64,000 nt of DNA from Dermacentor variabilis. Taxonomy: Eukaryota; Arthropoda; Arachnida; Ixodida; Ixodidae. Position 1 is the first letter of the stretch; the number at the start of each line of letters is the position of its first letter. Made by a program: the position numbers and the translations under genes. Shown here in pieces: positions 43,851 through 55,955 of this stretch. The stretch lies in assembly GCF_050947875.1 (NCBI RefSeq), contig NC_134573.1, positions 70,160,315 through 70,224,314 on the forward strand, read 5' to 3'. The notes under the pieces were generated by a model. The model saw only the letters and a list, made by a program, of their open reading frames with translations, searched no databases and had not been told where the DNA came from.

Positions 43851-44494
43851 GATGCCAGGCCCTAATAACCGCAGCCGAAAGTGGTCACTGGTGCGGGAAA
43901 CACTGAGTTTCCCAGCTGTCGGAGATCCAACGAGATGTTCGAGAACGGTGGAACAAAGGTGCCAGATAACAATCTACAAAAAGAAATTATCTAGATCCAA
44001 CGCACATGTTGGAATCTATGTGGAAGAAAGCTATCGTGAAGCGGTGGACGAAATGTATGAATCAGACCTTTTCATTCTTGCGTGTTTGACGTAAATAAAG
44101 CTGACTCGATCGCGCATATGATCTAGCTCAACGATGAAACGCAGTGTGAGAAATCATATATTGGCTTGCATTTATTATTAATTTTAATTGTATAAGCAGC
44201 TTCTTTTCCGATCCCCTGTTGTTGGTATGACCCATAGTCTGATAATCTATGAACTGATAATCATCACCAACACAAGGCAAATACTGGGGCAGCATGGCCG
44301 TAGTCGCTTTTGCGCCATTAAACTCGAATTAGCCACCACAACGAAATCATCTCAAAGAGCTAGTTGGCTTTGGCACGCTATGAACCGTCCGCTTTATGGC
44401 CAATACCGCGCTGTAAGAAAGTGCCATAGTATGAAGATCATCAATCATCACAATCAACACGCAGGCATGTTTGTGGCGGATTTCCCGTTACGGT
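43851..44494. other. Unassigned; probably LINE leader to next feature
   Basis: The piece tcatctcaaagagctagttg (44347) recurs as tcatctccaagagctagttg at 44920, flanking the LINE end. This suggests a duplicated or repeated background. No gene. Confidence 0.35.
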
Positions 44495-44873
44495 TTGCCG
44501 CATTCTAAACTAAACAGGGCTCAGGCACTTACATTACGCTTACTACAGACTGGTACCCCACGGAGGCTGAACATGTTTCATCCTGAGACGTATACAGAGC
44601 CTTATTTACAGGATTGTGGTGTTTTAGCCACGCTCGAACACATGCTCTGGCCTTGCGAAAGAATTGAAGACTCGGCGATCAAGGACGCGTCCAGGTGGCA
44701 GGCTGCACTTCTCAGCCCGGACCTGGATGAACAATTCTGGGCTGTCCAGCAGGCTCACGACGTGGCCGTGTGGCTTGATCTTCCGGTCCCGACGTGGGAG
44801 CGGTCCGCTTAGTGGTTCCTTATCGCTACTTGCAGGACCAAATAAAGTTTTCCATCCATCCATCCCGTTGTGG
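44495..44873 (+). pseudogene. R1/I-like LINE 3' terminus
   Basis: The frame reads LTLRLLQTGTPRRLNMFHPE, then a degenerate Cys/His block (YLQDCGVLATLEHMLWPC) and DLDEQFWAVQQAHD, ending LPVPTWERSA. This is the closing segment of R1/I-like ORF2. After the stop, aataaagtttt is followed by (CCAT)n at 44859-44873, a typical tail. Everything upstream of the RNase H end is missing. Confidence 0.75.
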
Positions 44874-46099
44874 AACGTGCCATAATAAGGAAATCGTATT
44901 CATCATCAACACGCGGCGATCATCTCCAAGAGCTAGTTGGTGACACGATATGTCAACAACCGAATATGGCCCCAACCAGATGTGGCACCAACCTGACAAT
45001 GGGTTTATGGACGCTCCCTCTTTATGTCTAGGCAGTTTACGCAAACATGTTCGCGGCTTGCATCCCGGGCTGATCACTCACTGTGTCCCGAGCTTGAACG
45101 GCCATTGCCACTGACCTCGTGACACCGCTTTAACCAGCTGCCGCTCGGTAGCAGTTTGATCGACTAGGCCGCCTGGTACCAACGTCGGTGACGCCATAGC
45201 GCAGAGTTGCCTCTAAGTGAGGCAGTCGCTTGGACCTACGGCGCTGTCGTCGAGGGGAAGGGCGCTGGCAGAGCGTACAAAACCGCACTCGGTGCAGGCC
45301 GCATAAGTTGGCATTGTGGCACCAACCGGACAATGTGCTCATCAAGGTTCCTTTTTTTTTATGTGCAGCTTGTGTTCTCCTAGATCGGCGGCCTGCATCT
45401 CGCGCTGTTGGCCCACATCCCCGCAAGCTTGGACAGTGTGGAATCGCAACTAAGAACAGCCACCAAACAGGCCCCTAGTACTCACTTCCGACAGAGGGTG
45501 CGAGAAGTCCCTTATACAGATTCACTGTCTTTAACGGCATACTTTTACGAAGGTTTATCACGTGCAAGCGTAAATGACTGGGCGCACTGCGGGACGTCGA
45601 GGGGTAGCGTGAAGCCGCGAAGTTTGAAGCCTGGAGAAAGTGCGAAAGAGCACACTGAGCGCGCTAGTGTCCCTGTATATGCTCCCTCAGGACGTAATCC
45701 GCACTTAATTGCACGTAAGTCCGCCAGTATGTTCCTGCTATGCAGTGAAGCGACTCCTTCCGCGCGCAGGGGGCAAATGCCGCGCGGTGCTCCATTTGCT
45801 TTTTGTCTGCTAGTCGCGATGGCACTTTTTAATACAGGCTAAGCTTGAACCACTGGCGTAGCCGGAAAGGGGTAGTGTTCTAACACCCCGAAATGTTGTT
45901 TCTATGTACATATATACACGCACGTATACATACAGACGCACGAGCGTACATAATGCGCCGATACAGCACGCGATTGTCAAGCTTGAATTGCGCGAGTTGG
46001 CGTCGAAGCCGCACGTTAGGCGGGCCAGACGCGTCAGAGAGGTAGTTTATCATACGCCGACAATATGGGGCAGCCCTTTGGCGAGATGCGATAGCAAGA
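44874..46099. other. Unassigned with weak internal repetition
   Basis: The phrase tggcaccaac.tgacaatg occurs at 44979 and as tggcaccaaccggacaatg at 45319. Related text follows in both places, indicating two diverged copies about 340 bp apart. The 45904-45945 stretch is rich in alternating purine-pyrimidine (acatatatacacgcacgtat). No gene recognised. Confidence 0.4.
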
Positions 46100-46420
46100 T
46101 GGTTGCATCGTCGTTCCGTGGACGACGAAATGACAGGCCGACATCAGCAAGGCGAAAATGCCTTTATTCCGTGCTCGATTATATAGCCCAAACCAGCTAG
46201 ACTGGCGAGGGAAAGAAGAGAAAGGGCAGGCCTTGTGCCGAGTGCCAAGCGTAACGCGGGTTATGCCAGCGCATGTCTTATCGCCGCGCGATACATCTTT
46301 TTCCTCTTTAAAAAAATTGCTTTAAGTGATTTGATTAAAGTTTCTGTCGTATTGCAGGCGCTCGGGAGCTTGGCGCTGCCTGTTAGATTCTCTCGGGGGA
46401 GGAGTGGAAGCTTGCGTTGT
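46100..46420 (-). mobile_element. 3' end of an LTR retrotransposon with partial LTR
   Basis: On the minus strand a pol-like tail reads ESNRQRQAPERLQYDRNF (46400-46335), resembling the basic C-terminus of gypsy-type pols, then stops. A polypurine tract aaagaggaaaaaga (46309-46296) abuts a TG start (TGTATCGCGCGG, from 46295). A TATA-like tataatcg (about 46188) and an AATAAA (about 46165) follow. The LTR's far end was not located. Confidence 0.45.
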
Positions 46421-46860
46421 AGCAGGAACACAGACGCTCGGAGTGTCAGGAACTCATGTAGGCGGAGTAGCCTGGTGATTAGCCTCGTCGGCGACATCGT
46501 TTCCAAACACCTCCTCGCCTGTGGGTAGTAAATGTTGCCGGTAGCGCCGAAGAACCTTGTTTCCTTCGGATACGCTGGTATCCGAATATAGGATTCGCAG
46601 ATTTATAGAACACCTTCAGAAACCGCCGATCGAGTTGTTTCGTTTACAATACGTCTCACGTGTTCCTTTCTTCCGGGTTGCTTCTCTTAAGCGTGCGTTC
46701 GGTAAACAAGGTCGGCTGCATCGTAACTGGCGACAAGGAACCGGCAGCGCGTTATCTCAGCGGCAGCGCTCTGCCAGCAGCATACATTTTCGACGTCATC
46801 CGACGGGAAATCATATATCAGACAGAAACGTTTCTGGATCCGGGTAAATGTATACAGTGA

Positions 46861-46973
46861 AGTAGACGCGCGTATGAAGCGATTTATTCACGTTTCGGCC
46901 GGGGTCCCGCCTTCATCACATGAAGGCCAGACCCTTGCGAAAAATCACTTCATACGCGTGTCTACATCACGGT
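46861..46973 (-). ncRNA. Long hairpin with hammerhead-like core, Penelope-type terminus
   Basis: Arms at 46862-46885 (gtagacgcgcgtatgaagcg) and 46950-46972 are complementary except for single mismatches. Between them the minus strand reads UGAUGA (46913-46918, preceded by G where C is expected), a GC-rich imperfect stem II, and GAAAC (46892-46896). This order is that of a hammerhead ribozyme of Penelope-like elements, but helix I/III pairing is not convincing and one core base is wrong. It is likely a relic. Confidence 0.35.
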
Positions 46974-46987
46974 ATATATATATATAC

Positions 46988-47913
<926 letters not shown>

Positions 47914-48231
47914 TTACCAGACACGGTAGCCGGTCAGGGTATCCTCTAAATTCGTCGCCATTGCAAAAGCATCACCGCGGCATTCATTGTGCACAAATAT
48001 TGCGGTAATGGTTTCCACTTGAAATAAGGTCACTGTCGGCACAAGCCAAGCCACGCGGCTGAAAAAGGAAGAAAGTGGCGACATTCCAATCAAAACAGTG
48101 TCAACACAGTAATGTGCTATCGAATTTTCTGCCTGTTGTACAGCGTAAGCAATCGTAGATGACGCGAAGGCAATCCAAATGATTTCACTTGATAATTGCG
48201 TGAATTTGGAAAGCAAGCAGTTTTTAAGCAA
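47914..48231 (-). pseudogene. Possible ionotropic-receptor-like fragment
   Basis: The 105-codon frame has three hydrophobic segments (IIWIAFASSTIAYAV, VDTVLIGMSPLSSFF, VAWLVPTVTLFQVETITAIF) followed by a soluble stretch FAMATNLEDTLTGY. The spacing and the S-P-x-S ... R motif resemble the TM1-pore-TM2 part of the receptor at 39101-40906. Upstream minus-strand text (48648-48490, MSFAIVSLIAIQVARF) could be its signal peptide, but stops and frame changes lie between. It may equally be chance. Confidence 0.25.
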
Positions 48232-49984
48232 CTATCAGCACTATGACCGTAGCCCTGTGTGGCGATGTCTTCGGGCAATGGGAGTGTTCCTTGGTGGTTG
48301 GTTTTCGCAAGGGTGATTCCAATGGGCCCGTCGATCCGCTGGCACTAATGACCCGCGTGCGAGGCGGTGTTCGTGTCTTGGAGATTCCAACGCCGTGGCG
48401 CTTGCAATGGCTACTACTCCTTAGCACGACGTCATGGCTCTTCAGAGCCAGCGCCCATAGTGTTGTCGATAGAGAAATGTCTATTCAATTATCACGCGCG
48501 AACGTTCGGCCAACTATGCGAAACGACCAGAACTGGAAGCCTCAGTGCATTGATATCGCAGCCACAGATGTCAAGTATACGTGCGTCCACGATGTTAGCA
48601 AAACGCGCCACTTGAATCGCTATTAAAGAGACTATTGCAAAGGACATCATGAATATCTTCTACTGCTATGAGCTAGCAATAGATTTCTGAGGTCGGCACT
48701 GAAGCAATCGGGAAGAGAAATGTTGACAAGGGGCCGTGGATAGCGCGGCCAGGACGGCTTTGACCGTGAACTGAAAACGGTTATAGTGCCAGCAGCACCA
48801 TGGGGCTCCAGTGGCACCTGCGTGTAAAAAAAAAATACGATGACGTCTTGTGAATTTAGTTTCATGATCCCACTTAGCTATCAGTTTTAGCTAATTTATA
48901 AATCTAGCCTTATGAGAAAAATCAGGGGCACAAAGGTTTTCGCTCGTAAGTGCACTTTACCATTGGCCAGCCAGCTTCGATAAGCATCGGGATTGGCTGA
49001 ATTTTGTTACGAATAATTCTAGCGTGACAGGTTGTGAGTATGAGTGCGGACCCAGTTGTGATGTACCGAGAAGACAACAACGAGTGAAACTCCACTACAG
49101 GGACAAAGAGGAGGGAAAATAGGACTTAAATAAGATGGAGGAATGGGTTAAAATATAACCATGCAGTTTGTTGCATCGGATTTCGCTGATAATATGTCGA
49201 GCACAATAAATGTCTCCAAAGGCTGTGTATGGCCATCAGTATGCATGCTTGCGTTCAATGAATGCGAGTGAACAAGCCATGAAAAAAGAAACGCTGGGGC
49301 TGATCCATATAAAGCCAGCAGACAGTGAAGCTAGCGAAAACATAGGGTTGATTAGCTGTGGTTGAAATTGAAATGTAGAGAATAATGAAGGAGAGGAAAT
49401 GAAAGTGGTAGAAAATCTAACTTGTCACTGGTGGCGATCGCGCCCACCATCGTTGCATTACGTGTGCGACACACTACTAATTATGCTACAGCGACTGCCA
49501 TCAATCCGTCCATTAACTTGGGTATTTATGCGTACTAGTTCTAGCCCTGGGAGTGTTAGCCACCGCCACTCAGAGTCATGGCGGGAGGATGAGGAACACC
49601 CTTTTTTGCCCGACAGCGTCACGTATACCTTAAACTTACGAGAGCAGGCACCCGGCTAAAGAACACCCGTATGCTACTTATTGGTAGTATACCAAAGCCA
49701 GGAAGACGGCTTACGAGTTGAATGATAAATTTCGAGGGCATGCCAGCATAAATAAAGCCGCGATTTAGACCGGCACACCTATACAAGTATATTAAGAGGG
49801 AAAAGATAAAATCAAAGGAGAAAATGGAGCTGGGCAGAGTCCATTGCGTATGGCAGAAAACGTAATACATGAACAATATAGCCGGCGGTTTCTTACATTT
49901 AAAAAAAAAATTCGAAGAGAAGGGAAGTGCTGACAAGGTAGACAGAAAATTATATCGTGGGATAAAATGTGAACATTTTCAGCT
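48232..49984. other. Unassigned interval
   Basis: Frames at 48243-48865 show no conserved domain. Poly-A tracts at 48828 and 49902 are the only simple repeats. Nothing else seen. Confidence 0.3.
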
Positions 49985-49989
49985 ATAAC

Positions 49990-50085
49990 ATGTAAATTGC
50001 TAGCGCAAGACAGGTGTAATTGGAGATCGCTGGGAGGGGGCTTCGTCCAGCAGTGTACCTAATAACAAGGTGACGATGAGATGTG
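49990..50085 (+). repeat. Short LINE 3'-end scrap (RTE-type)
   Basis: The plus strand reads NWRSLGGGFVQQCT then stop, followed by gtgacgatgag. This mirrors the ending WRSMGDAFALQWT plus gatgatgat tail of the RTE-like LINE at 38550-38628. It is too short to be certain. Confidence 0.35.
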
Positions 50086-52252
50086 CAGGTAGCATGTATC
50101 ATCAAGGTACAGCACATAGATTAAAAATACATGGACGCCATTATTCGCAACATTACTACAGCCTTAGTATCAGTAACGTGGATTGGTATATATGCTCTAA
50201 GAAGCCCGCAAACGCTCCTTGAACGTGGCACAATCATTCTTTTAATCGTTACGTAATTCCCTAGTAAATTCCCGAGCTAAATATTTCACGCCCATAAGCA
50301 AGCACCGAACGTGTTCATTTCCATTAAAGGCCATCTTCCTTTCCAGTGGCTTTGTTTAACCTACTATGTCTCAGCATTACCATATGACATGTGCTACTGA
50401 GCATACATATTGATTTATTGTGAATCAACAATAGTTGCCACATTCGCATAGTATTTTGTTCATTAGATAGCAAGTTAGATTATACAAACAACAGGACGAA
50501 ACGTGATCATCGTCTTTTAGTGGTTGCGCAAAGGAAGAGTGCATGGCAAAACCAAAGGTTAAATTACGAGCATACCACGCACTGTGGGAATCGGTGGAAG
50601 ATATGTGTTTTAATGATAAAGATGCCCGTGATAATTCTGAATGTGTTGTTTAGTGGTGTTATGTGCATGCCATCTTGACGGTAGGTAAATGATATGTTCA
50701 GTCATGCAGGTGACGACCGTTCTTGCGTTGAACCGAATCACAAAAATTGATTTATTTTTTTTCGTAGGCGAATGCAAAGAATGCTTCATGAATCAGCCCA
50801 AGCAGCTACTCTGCTTCAGTTCAAAATTAATTGGCTTCATTATTCCTTCAACCAAGTGAACGATCGTCACTGCTTCACATTGTAACATAGCCACAACCAT
50901 GTTGGCTTCAATCACACTCTCGTTAACGAGACGCTATTGGTCTGCGGGTGCAGGCGGTATTGCAAGTAAGACTATGTATAACTGCTGTACGAAACCTAAC
51001 GATTGACGCTTAACGTGTATACACTTTTTGAAAAGGCACCACGAAATGCACTTCCCAACTCAGACGTTTGTATATGTCTCTCGGGCTTTGATTGAACCTA
51101 AACAGGCCCGGCAACCAGAGCCCTGCAAGCATTTTCTTCTTTCTGCTTTGTGCGAAGCGGCGCGGTCCTGTTTGAATGCGTTGCCATCGCGTAGTATAGA
51201 ACGATGTGGAGATGCGTTAGGTGGTTCCGTGAAGTAGCTCAGTGATGCCTGCTCATGCAAGGTCGCGGAAAAACTACCGCGTACTCTTTGGCAGCAGCAA
51301 TAACGACAGAAAGCGAAAACTATTGGCCGAGCAAAAATGCCACGTGCATCTCTAAAAATTGCGCATTTTTGGTGGTTGTGAACTATTTCGCTTGCATCGG
51401 TTCTCATGCAAGGAAGAGCAGCGACGTATGTGGATCGACAGCGAGAATATAAAGAAAGCTTATCACCACCTAACATCGCTCATGTACGGTCAACGAAATG
51501 CAACCGCTTCAAACAGCTAAGCTCCACTCGTGAGCATACTTGCGTTAGTCACCGGTACCGTTCCCACGCATTTGAAATCTGCGGTGCTAGGTCTGCATTG
51601 GGGCTTCTAAGTGAGGTGAATGTCATGGGTCAAGGTTTACAAACCAAGGTTGACAAACCGCCGTAGGTTTGTGCTTCGGTACCAGCTAGCTATTTGCCCT
51701 ATAAAGCAGTAACATTGAATATTGAGTTGAATTGAATATATCTATTTTCAACAGATTGATGTGCAGTGTCCCATCTAATGGACACTGCATAACAATAATG
51801 CAACAACTTTTTCTGAGGACACGAATTCTACTAAGGAGGTGAGTGCGTCGAAGAGGACGCGCCGAACAACACCACACAAAAAAAGTTGCATCTTCGTCCA
51901 TACTGCTACGCAATGATGTATTAGCTGGCACATTATACTATGCAGCAAGCTTTGCAATTGTTCCTTTGGTATCGCTTAGTTTAAACATTTGCAGATGCAC
52001 GTGAGCGATATCTGCTTTCGAGAAAACTCATTATCGACTTTTGGGGGTGGTGCTCCCCAGTGGCGGAGATGCGGAGGTACACAGTTTCTTCTTCCTTCTT
52101 TCTTATCCTGCCCTGCATTTTGTTTGTATCTATAAATAACAGTTCCAACTCTCGTCAAACTACACAGCACCCACGCTGTTACAATCCTCTAGTATATTTC
52201 TTGAACCAGTCTATGCTGCTAAACCATAACCTAGACTGTCGCATGGCGTTCC
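50086..52252. other. Unassigned interval
   Basis: No domain-bearing frame, terminal repeat or notable simple repeat was recognised over this 2.1 kb. Confidence 0.35.
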
Positions 52253-52404
52253 TGTGAGGCCGCGCTGGCAGGCGACGAAGGAGCGGAGCATGCGAGACGA
52301 CAAGCGCGCCCTCTAAGAACCGAACTCCAATTGTTTTATTCACACGCTCCATATCCCCTGCCCAGAGGGCAGCACTGGTCAGCTGATATGTGGCGACCGC
52401 TACA
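52253..52404 (-). repeat. 3' LTR of decayed gypsy (152 bp)
   Basis: In minus orientation a polypurine tract (ttgaggggagaga) is followed by TGTAGCGGTCGC, an AATAAA (about 52338) and an end at GGCCTCACA. TG...CA ends, position just after the integrase stop (52427) and the poly(A) signal support an LTR. The 5' LTR was not found near 59300. Confidence 0.6.
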
Positions 52405-52426
52405 TCTCTCCCCTCAAGTCACAAGT

Positions 52427-55400
52427 TCAAACCACGTGGTTCAAACGGTCGGGTGGAACGACATGACGACCGCTACGGGTGCACATAACACTATCACCAG
52501 CATCACGTGAAGGAGCAGGCGCAGCCGTCGGAGGGGGTCGCTCAGGTGCTCCCGCCGCTTGTATTGGATGTTGATGTTGAAACAATGGGCTCCCTGCTGA
52601 CATTAGCACGAAGGGTACTATATGTCTGTGATTTCGCTGCAGAACAGTTTCATGTTCTGTTTCAACTACAAACGGCATTGGACGTTGAGCACGGTTCAAT
52701 ACTGTGGCACGAATCTGATCTGACCGAATCCAGACCTCTTCGCCCGCTTGCAGTGACGGCAGCTCTCTGGCCCGATGACGTCGGTCGAAGTCCTGAGCAG
52801 TGTTTTTCTTGTAATGTTGATCTCTGACTGCTACCTCTTCTCTTACCGGCCAGTGCGGACGAAGTTGCTCGTATGTCTTTGGGACTCGAGTTCTCAATCG
52901 CCTTCCCATGAGAAGTTGAGCAACGCTAAAGCCACTCAACCCGGATGTGTCCCTATAGCTTAGGAAGGCCATGTGAGGATCGCTCGCCTTCCGGGGGAGG
53001 TCTTTTACAGTGCGGATCATTCTTTCCGCCTCCCCATTAGACTGTGGGTAATGAGGGCTACTGGTGATGTGGTCGAAGCCATAGGAGGCAGCAAATTCGG
53101 CGAACTTGCGTGAGGAGGGTGGACCGGTATCCAGCCTCACTTGTTACGGTATCCCGTGTAGTGCAAATAGACTTTTCAGCACATGAATGACCACTTGAGC
53201 TGTTGTGCTCTTCAGTGCCACCACCTCCGGGAACCGAGAATAGCAGTCTACTGCCATTATGAAGGTTTGGCCATTGAGGTAAAAGAAATCCAGGCCCAGA
53301 TGTCCCCAGGGACGGCCAGGGAGGTTGGTAGAAGGGAGTGGTCCCACTGGATTTACACGCGTAAGGGCGCACTTTTGACAACTGGCGACGAGAGGAGTGA
53401 TCTCAGCCGCTACGCCCGGCCACCGTACAGATTTACGAGCCTTTGTACGACTTATGCCTTGATGTCTTTCGTGCATAAGAATCAATACCACTGGCTTCAT
53501 TCACGAAAGGATAATGAGACGCGTGCACTTGAGAAAGCCATCACAAACGGAAAGTTCATCCTTCACTGATGCATACTTTGATACGTGAGGAGGCATTTTT
53601 GACTTGTTTGGCCAGCCGTGCTGGCAGAAGGAAATTAGCGCGCTGCACTCTCCATCACACCTCTGGACTTTCCTGATGTCCTGTATCTTCGCAGACAGCA
53701 CACCTGCAGCGGAAGCTACGACTGCTGTAGTAAAAGATCCACAGTGTCTACTGGCTGTACCTTTGGAGGGGTGCGAGACAATGCATCAGCCGTAGCCAAC
53801 AATTTTCCTGGGACGTACATCATCCGGAACTGATAGAGCATTGTCTTTAGCCTGAGTACTTGTACCCTCGGAGGAAGCACATCAAGTTCCATCTTGCCAA
53901 ACAATGAAAAAAGAGGAAGGTGGGGGGATAAGTTTCTACACTGAAGGTGATGCCTCTGATGAACTCGTGAAACCTCTGGATGGCCCACGCTGTAGGCAAG
54001 GCCTCCTTTTCTGTTTGGCTATACCTTTGTTCAGTGGTGGTCATTGACTTTGAGGCAAAGGCTACTCCAAGTCACAGGACTGCACCAAGTCCAAAAAAAC
54101 TGGCATCAGCCGAAATTGTTGTGGCATGAGATGGGTGATACTTGGCAAAGCAGCGGTCGGACGTCAGAAGTTCCTTGATTTTTTTGAATGCTGCTTCCTG
54201 TTCATGCTGCCAAGTCCAACTAGTATTCTACTTAGAAGAGTGCGTATCGGTGCTGTAGTTTCCGAAACAAGTGGTATAAACCTGGCAAAATGATTTACCA
54301 TTCTAAGTAGACGTATGACACCTGTAAAGTCTGTGGAAGGTGCCATTGCATGGACTGCTTCAATCTTGCCAGGATCTGGTTTGATGCCTTGTGCTGAAAC
54401 AATTACGCCTAGAAATGAGACTTCGCATACCCCAAAGCAACACTTCTCGTGGTTGAAAGTGATACCTGCAGATGCAAGACGAGTCAACACTTGATCAAGC
54501 CTTGCATCATTTTCCTCCTTGGTACGTCCAAACACAAGAACATCATCAGTCATATTAACGACGCCGTCCTGGCCTTCGAGAATTCATGCCATTTGTTTTT
54601 GAAAATACTCCAGGGCAGACGTGATACTGAAGAGCAGTCGGCAGAAACATTAGCGACCAAAAGGTGTGATGAAAGTTGTCAGTTCTTGACAATCCGCCGC
54701 CGAGGACCCCAACGACTTGTTCAACTGTGGGCAAAATCTGACACTCTCTGAGAACCACCTGGTTCAGTAGAGTGAGGTCAACATACAGACGATACTTTCC
54801 ATTCTTAGGTACCACTACCAAACTGGCACACCACGGAGTTGTTTTATCGATACGACGAATGACGCCGTCGCCTTCAAGTTTCTCCAGTTCTTGCCGAACA
54901 ATTTCACGGAGCGGAATAGGTAACCGTCGAGGGGCATTGAGTGAGATTGGTACAGCGCCTTGCTTCAAATTAACTGTGTACTCATCTCGATGTGCGCCGA
55001 GGCCACGAAACAGTTCGGCATGAAGCGTTGGCTCAGGAGTGTTCACGGCACCAAGGAATTTGACGACCTCAAGGTCCTGGATAACCGGTAGACCCAGTAA
55101 TGGTACAGCAAGGGATTCAATGATGTAAACACGCTGAGAGCTTGTCTTCCCTTGCGAAAATAGACGTGCAAGATACGAGCCCTGTACACGGAGAGGTTGT
55201 CCTCCGGATCTTGTAAAGACTGCATCAACGTCGTCGAGCTCGACCAGGATTCCAGGCAAGTCACTTGGAACTGCAGAAACCTCAGCTCCTGAGTCTACCT
55301 TGAATTTAGTTGTGTGATTGTCGACTGTGACATCCACGAACTTGGCTTTGGCAGGTGACACCAGAGCATGCAGCTCGATGGCACTGAGTTTGGCGTGCTT

Positions 55401-55887
55401 CGACTTTCTGGAACGACAGAACAGCAAAATGACCTTTCTCGCAGCAAATATTGCAGACCGAGTTCCGTTCTGGACACTCTGAGCGTGCGTGAAATGCGGC
55501 GACCGCAGAAGTGACAAACCGCACCTTTGTGGTGGCGGCGTTCCAACTTCGCGTCCATTGAGCGAGCTGCTTTGTCGTCCAGACGCTGTCACGAAGTTAA
55601 CTTTCGAGCTTTTGCGGCATCAATGTTGACCGCGGCTTGTGAAGTAGCCTGCGCCAGTGAGCGTTTCTTATCAGCGTCCTCAGACCGACGAGCTTGCGTC
55701 CAAGCTTCTTTGAGAGAGTGCTTCGGGGAGCGGCACAGCTGGTCGGAGAGACGCGTATCCCGCAAGCCGACAACGAATCCGTCGCGAACCAAGCGTTCTT
55801 CCACCGCCGATGGCGGGTAGTTTTATCGTTTCACTAACTTGCAGAGTTCGGCGTAAAATGTGTCGACGCTTTCGCCAGGTAGTTGGA
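52427..55887 (-). pseudogene. Ty3/gypsy gag(part)-PR-RT-RNaseH-IN, decayed
   Basis: Reading down the minus strand: gag C-terminal part (55870-55592: DTFYAELCKLVKR, RLVRDGFVVGLRD) and zinc-knuckle text in a shifted frame (NSVCNICCEKGHF, ~55450). A protease with intact D-S-G (KVDSGAEVSAVP, ~55290) and RT (EGDGVIRRIDKTTPWCASLV, then DDVLVFG) follow. RNase H remains (TTTEQRYSQTEKEALPTAW, ADALSRTPP). Integrase closes it: HQGISRTKARKSVRWPG, CQKCALT, GLDFFYLNG, DTGPPSS and HYPQSNGEAERM, so the D, D, E residues are kept. It ends at 52427. Domain order is the standard PR-RT-RH-IN, unlike the element at 29418. At least five frame changes and several stops show it is dead. The rest of gag is at 59120-59315. 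Confidence 0.8.
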
Positions 55888-55888
55888 C

Positions 55889-55910
55889 ATTTATTTATTT
55901 ATTTATTTAG

Positions 55911-55941
<31 letters not shown>

Positions 55942-55955
55942 CTTATTTATTTATA
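55889..55955. repeat. (TTTA)n tract, LINE tail
   Basis: About 16 tetranucleotide units with two single-base changes. It marks the 3' end of the minus-strand LINE and the junction with gypsy gag. Confidence 0.95.

Noticed and set aside
48243..48626. 127-codon plus-strand frame
   Set aside because: No motif, and hydrophobic segments on the opposite strand fit better; left unassigned.
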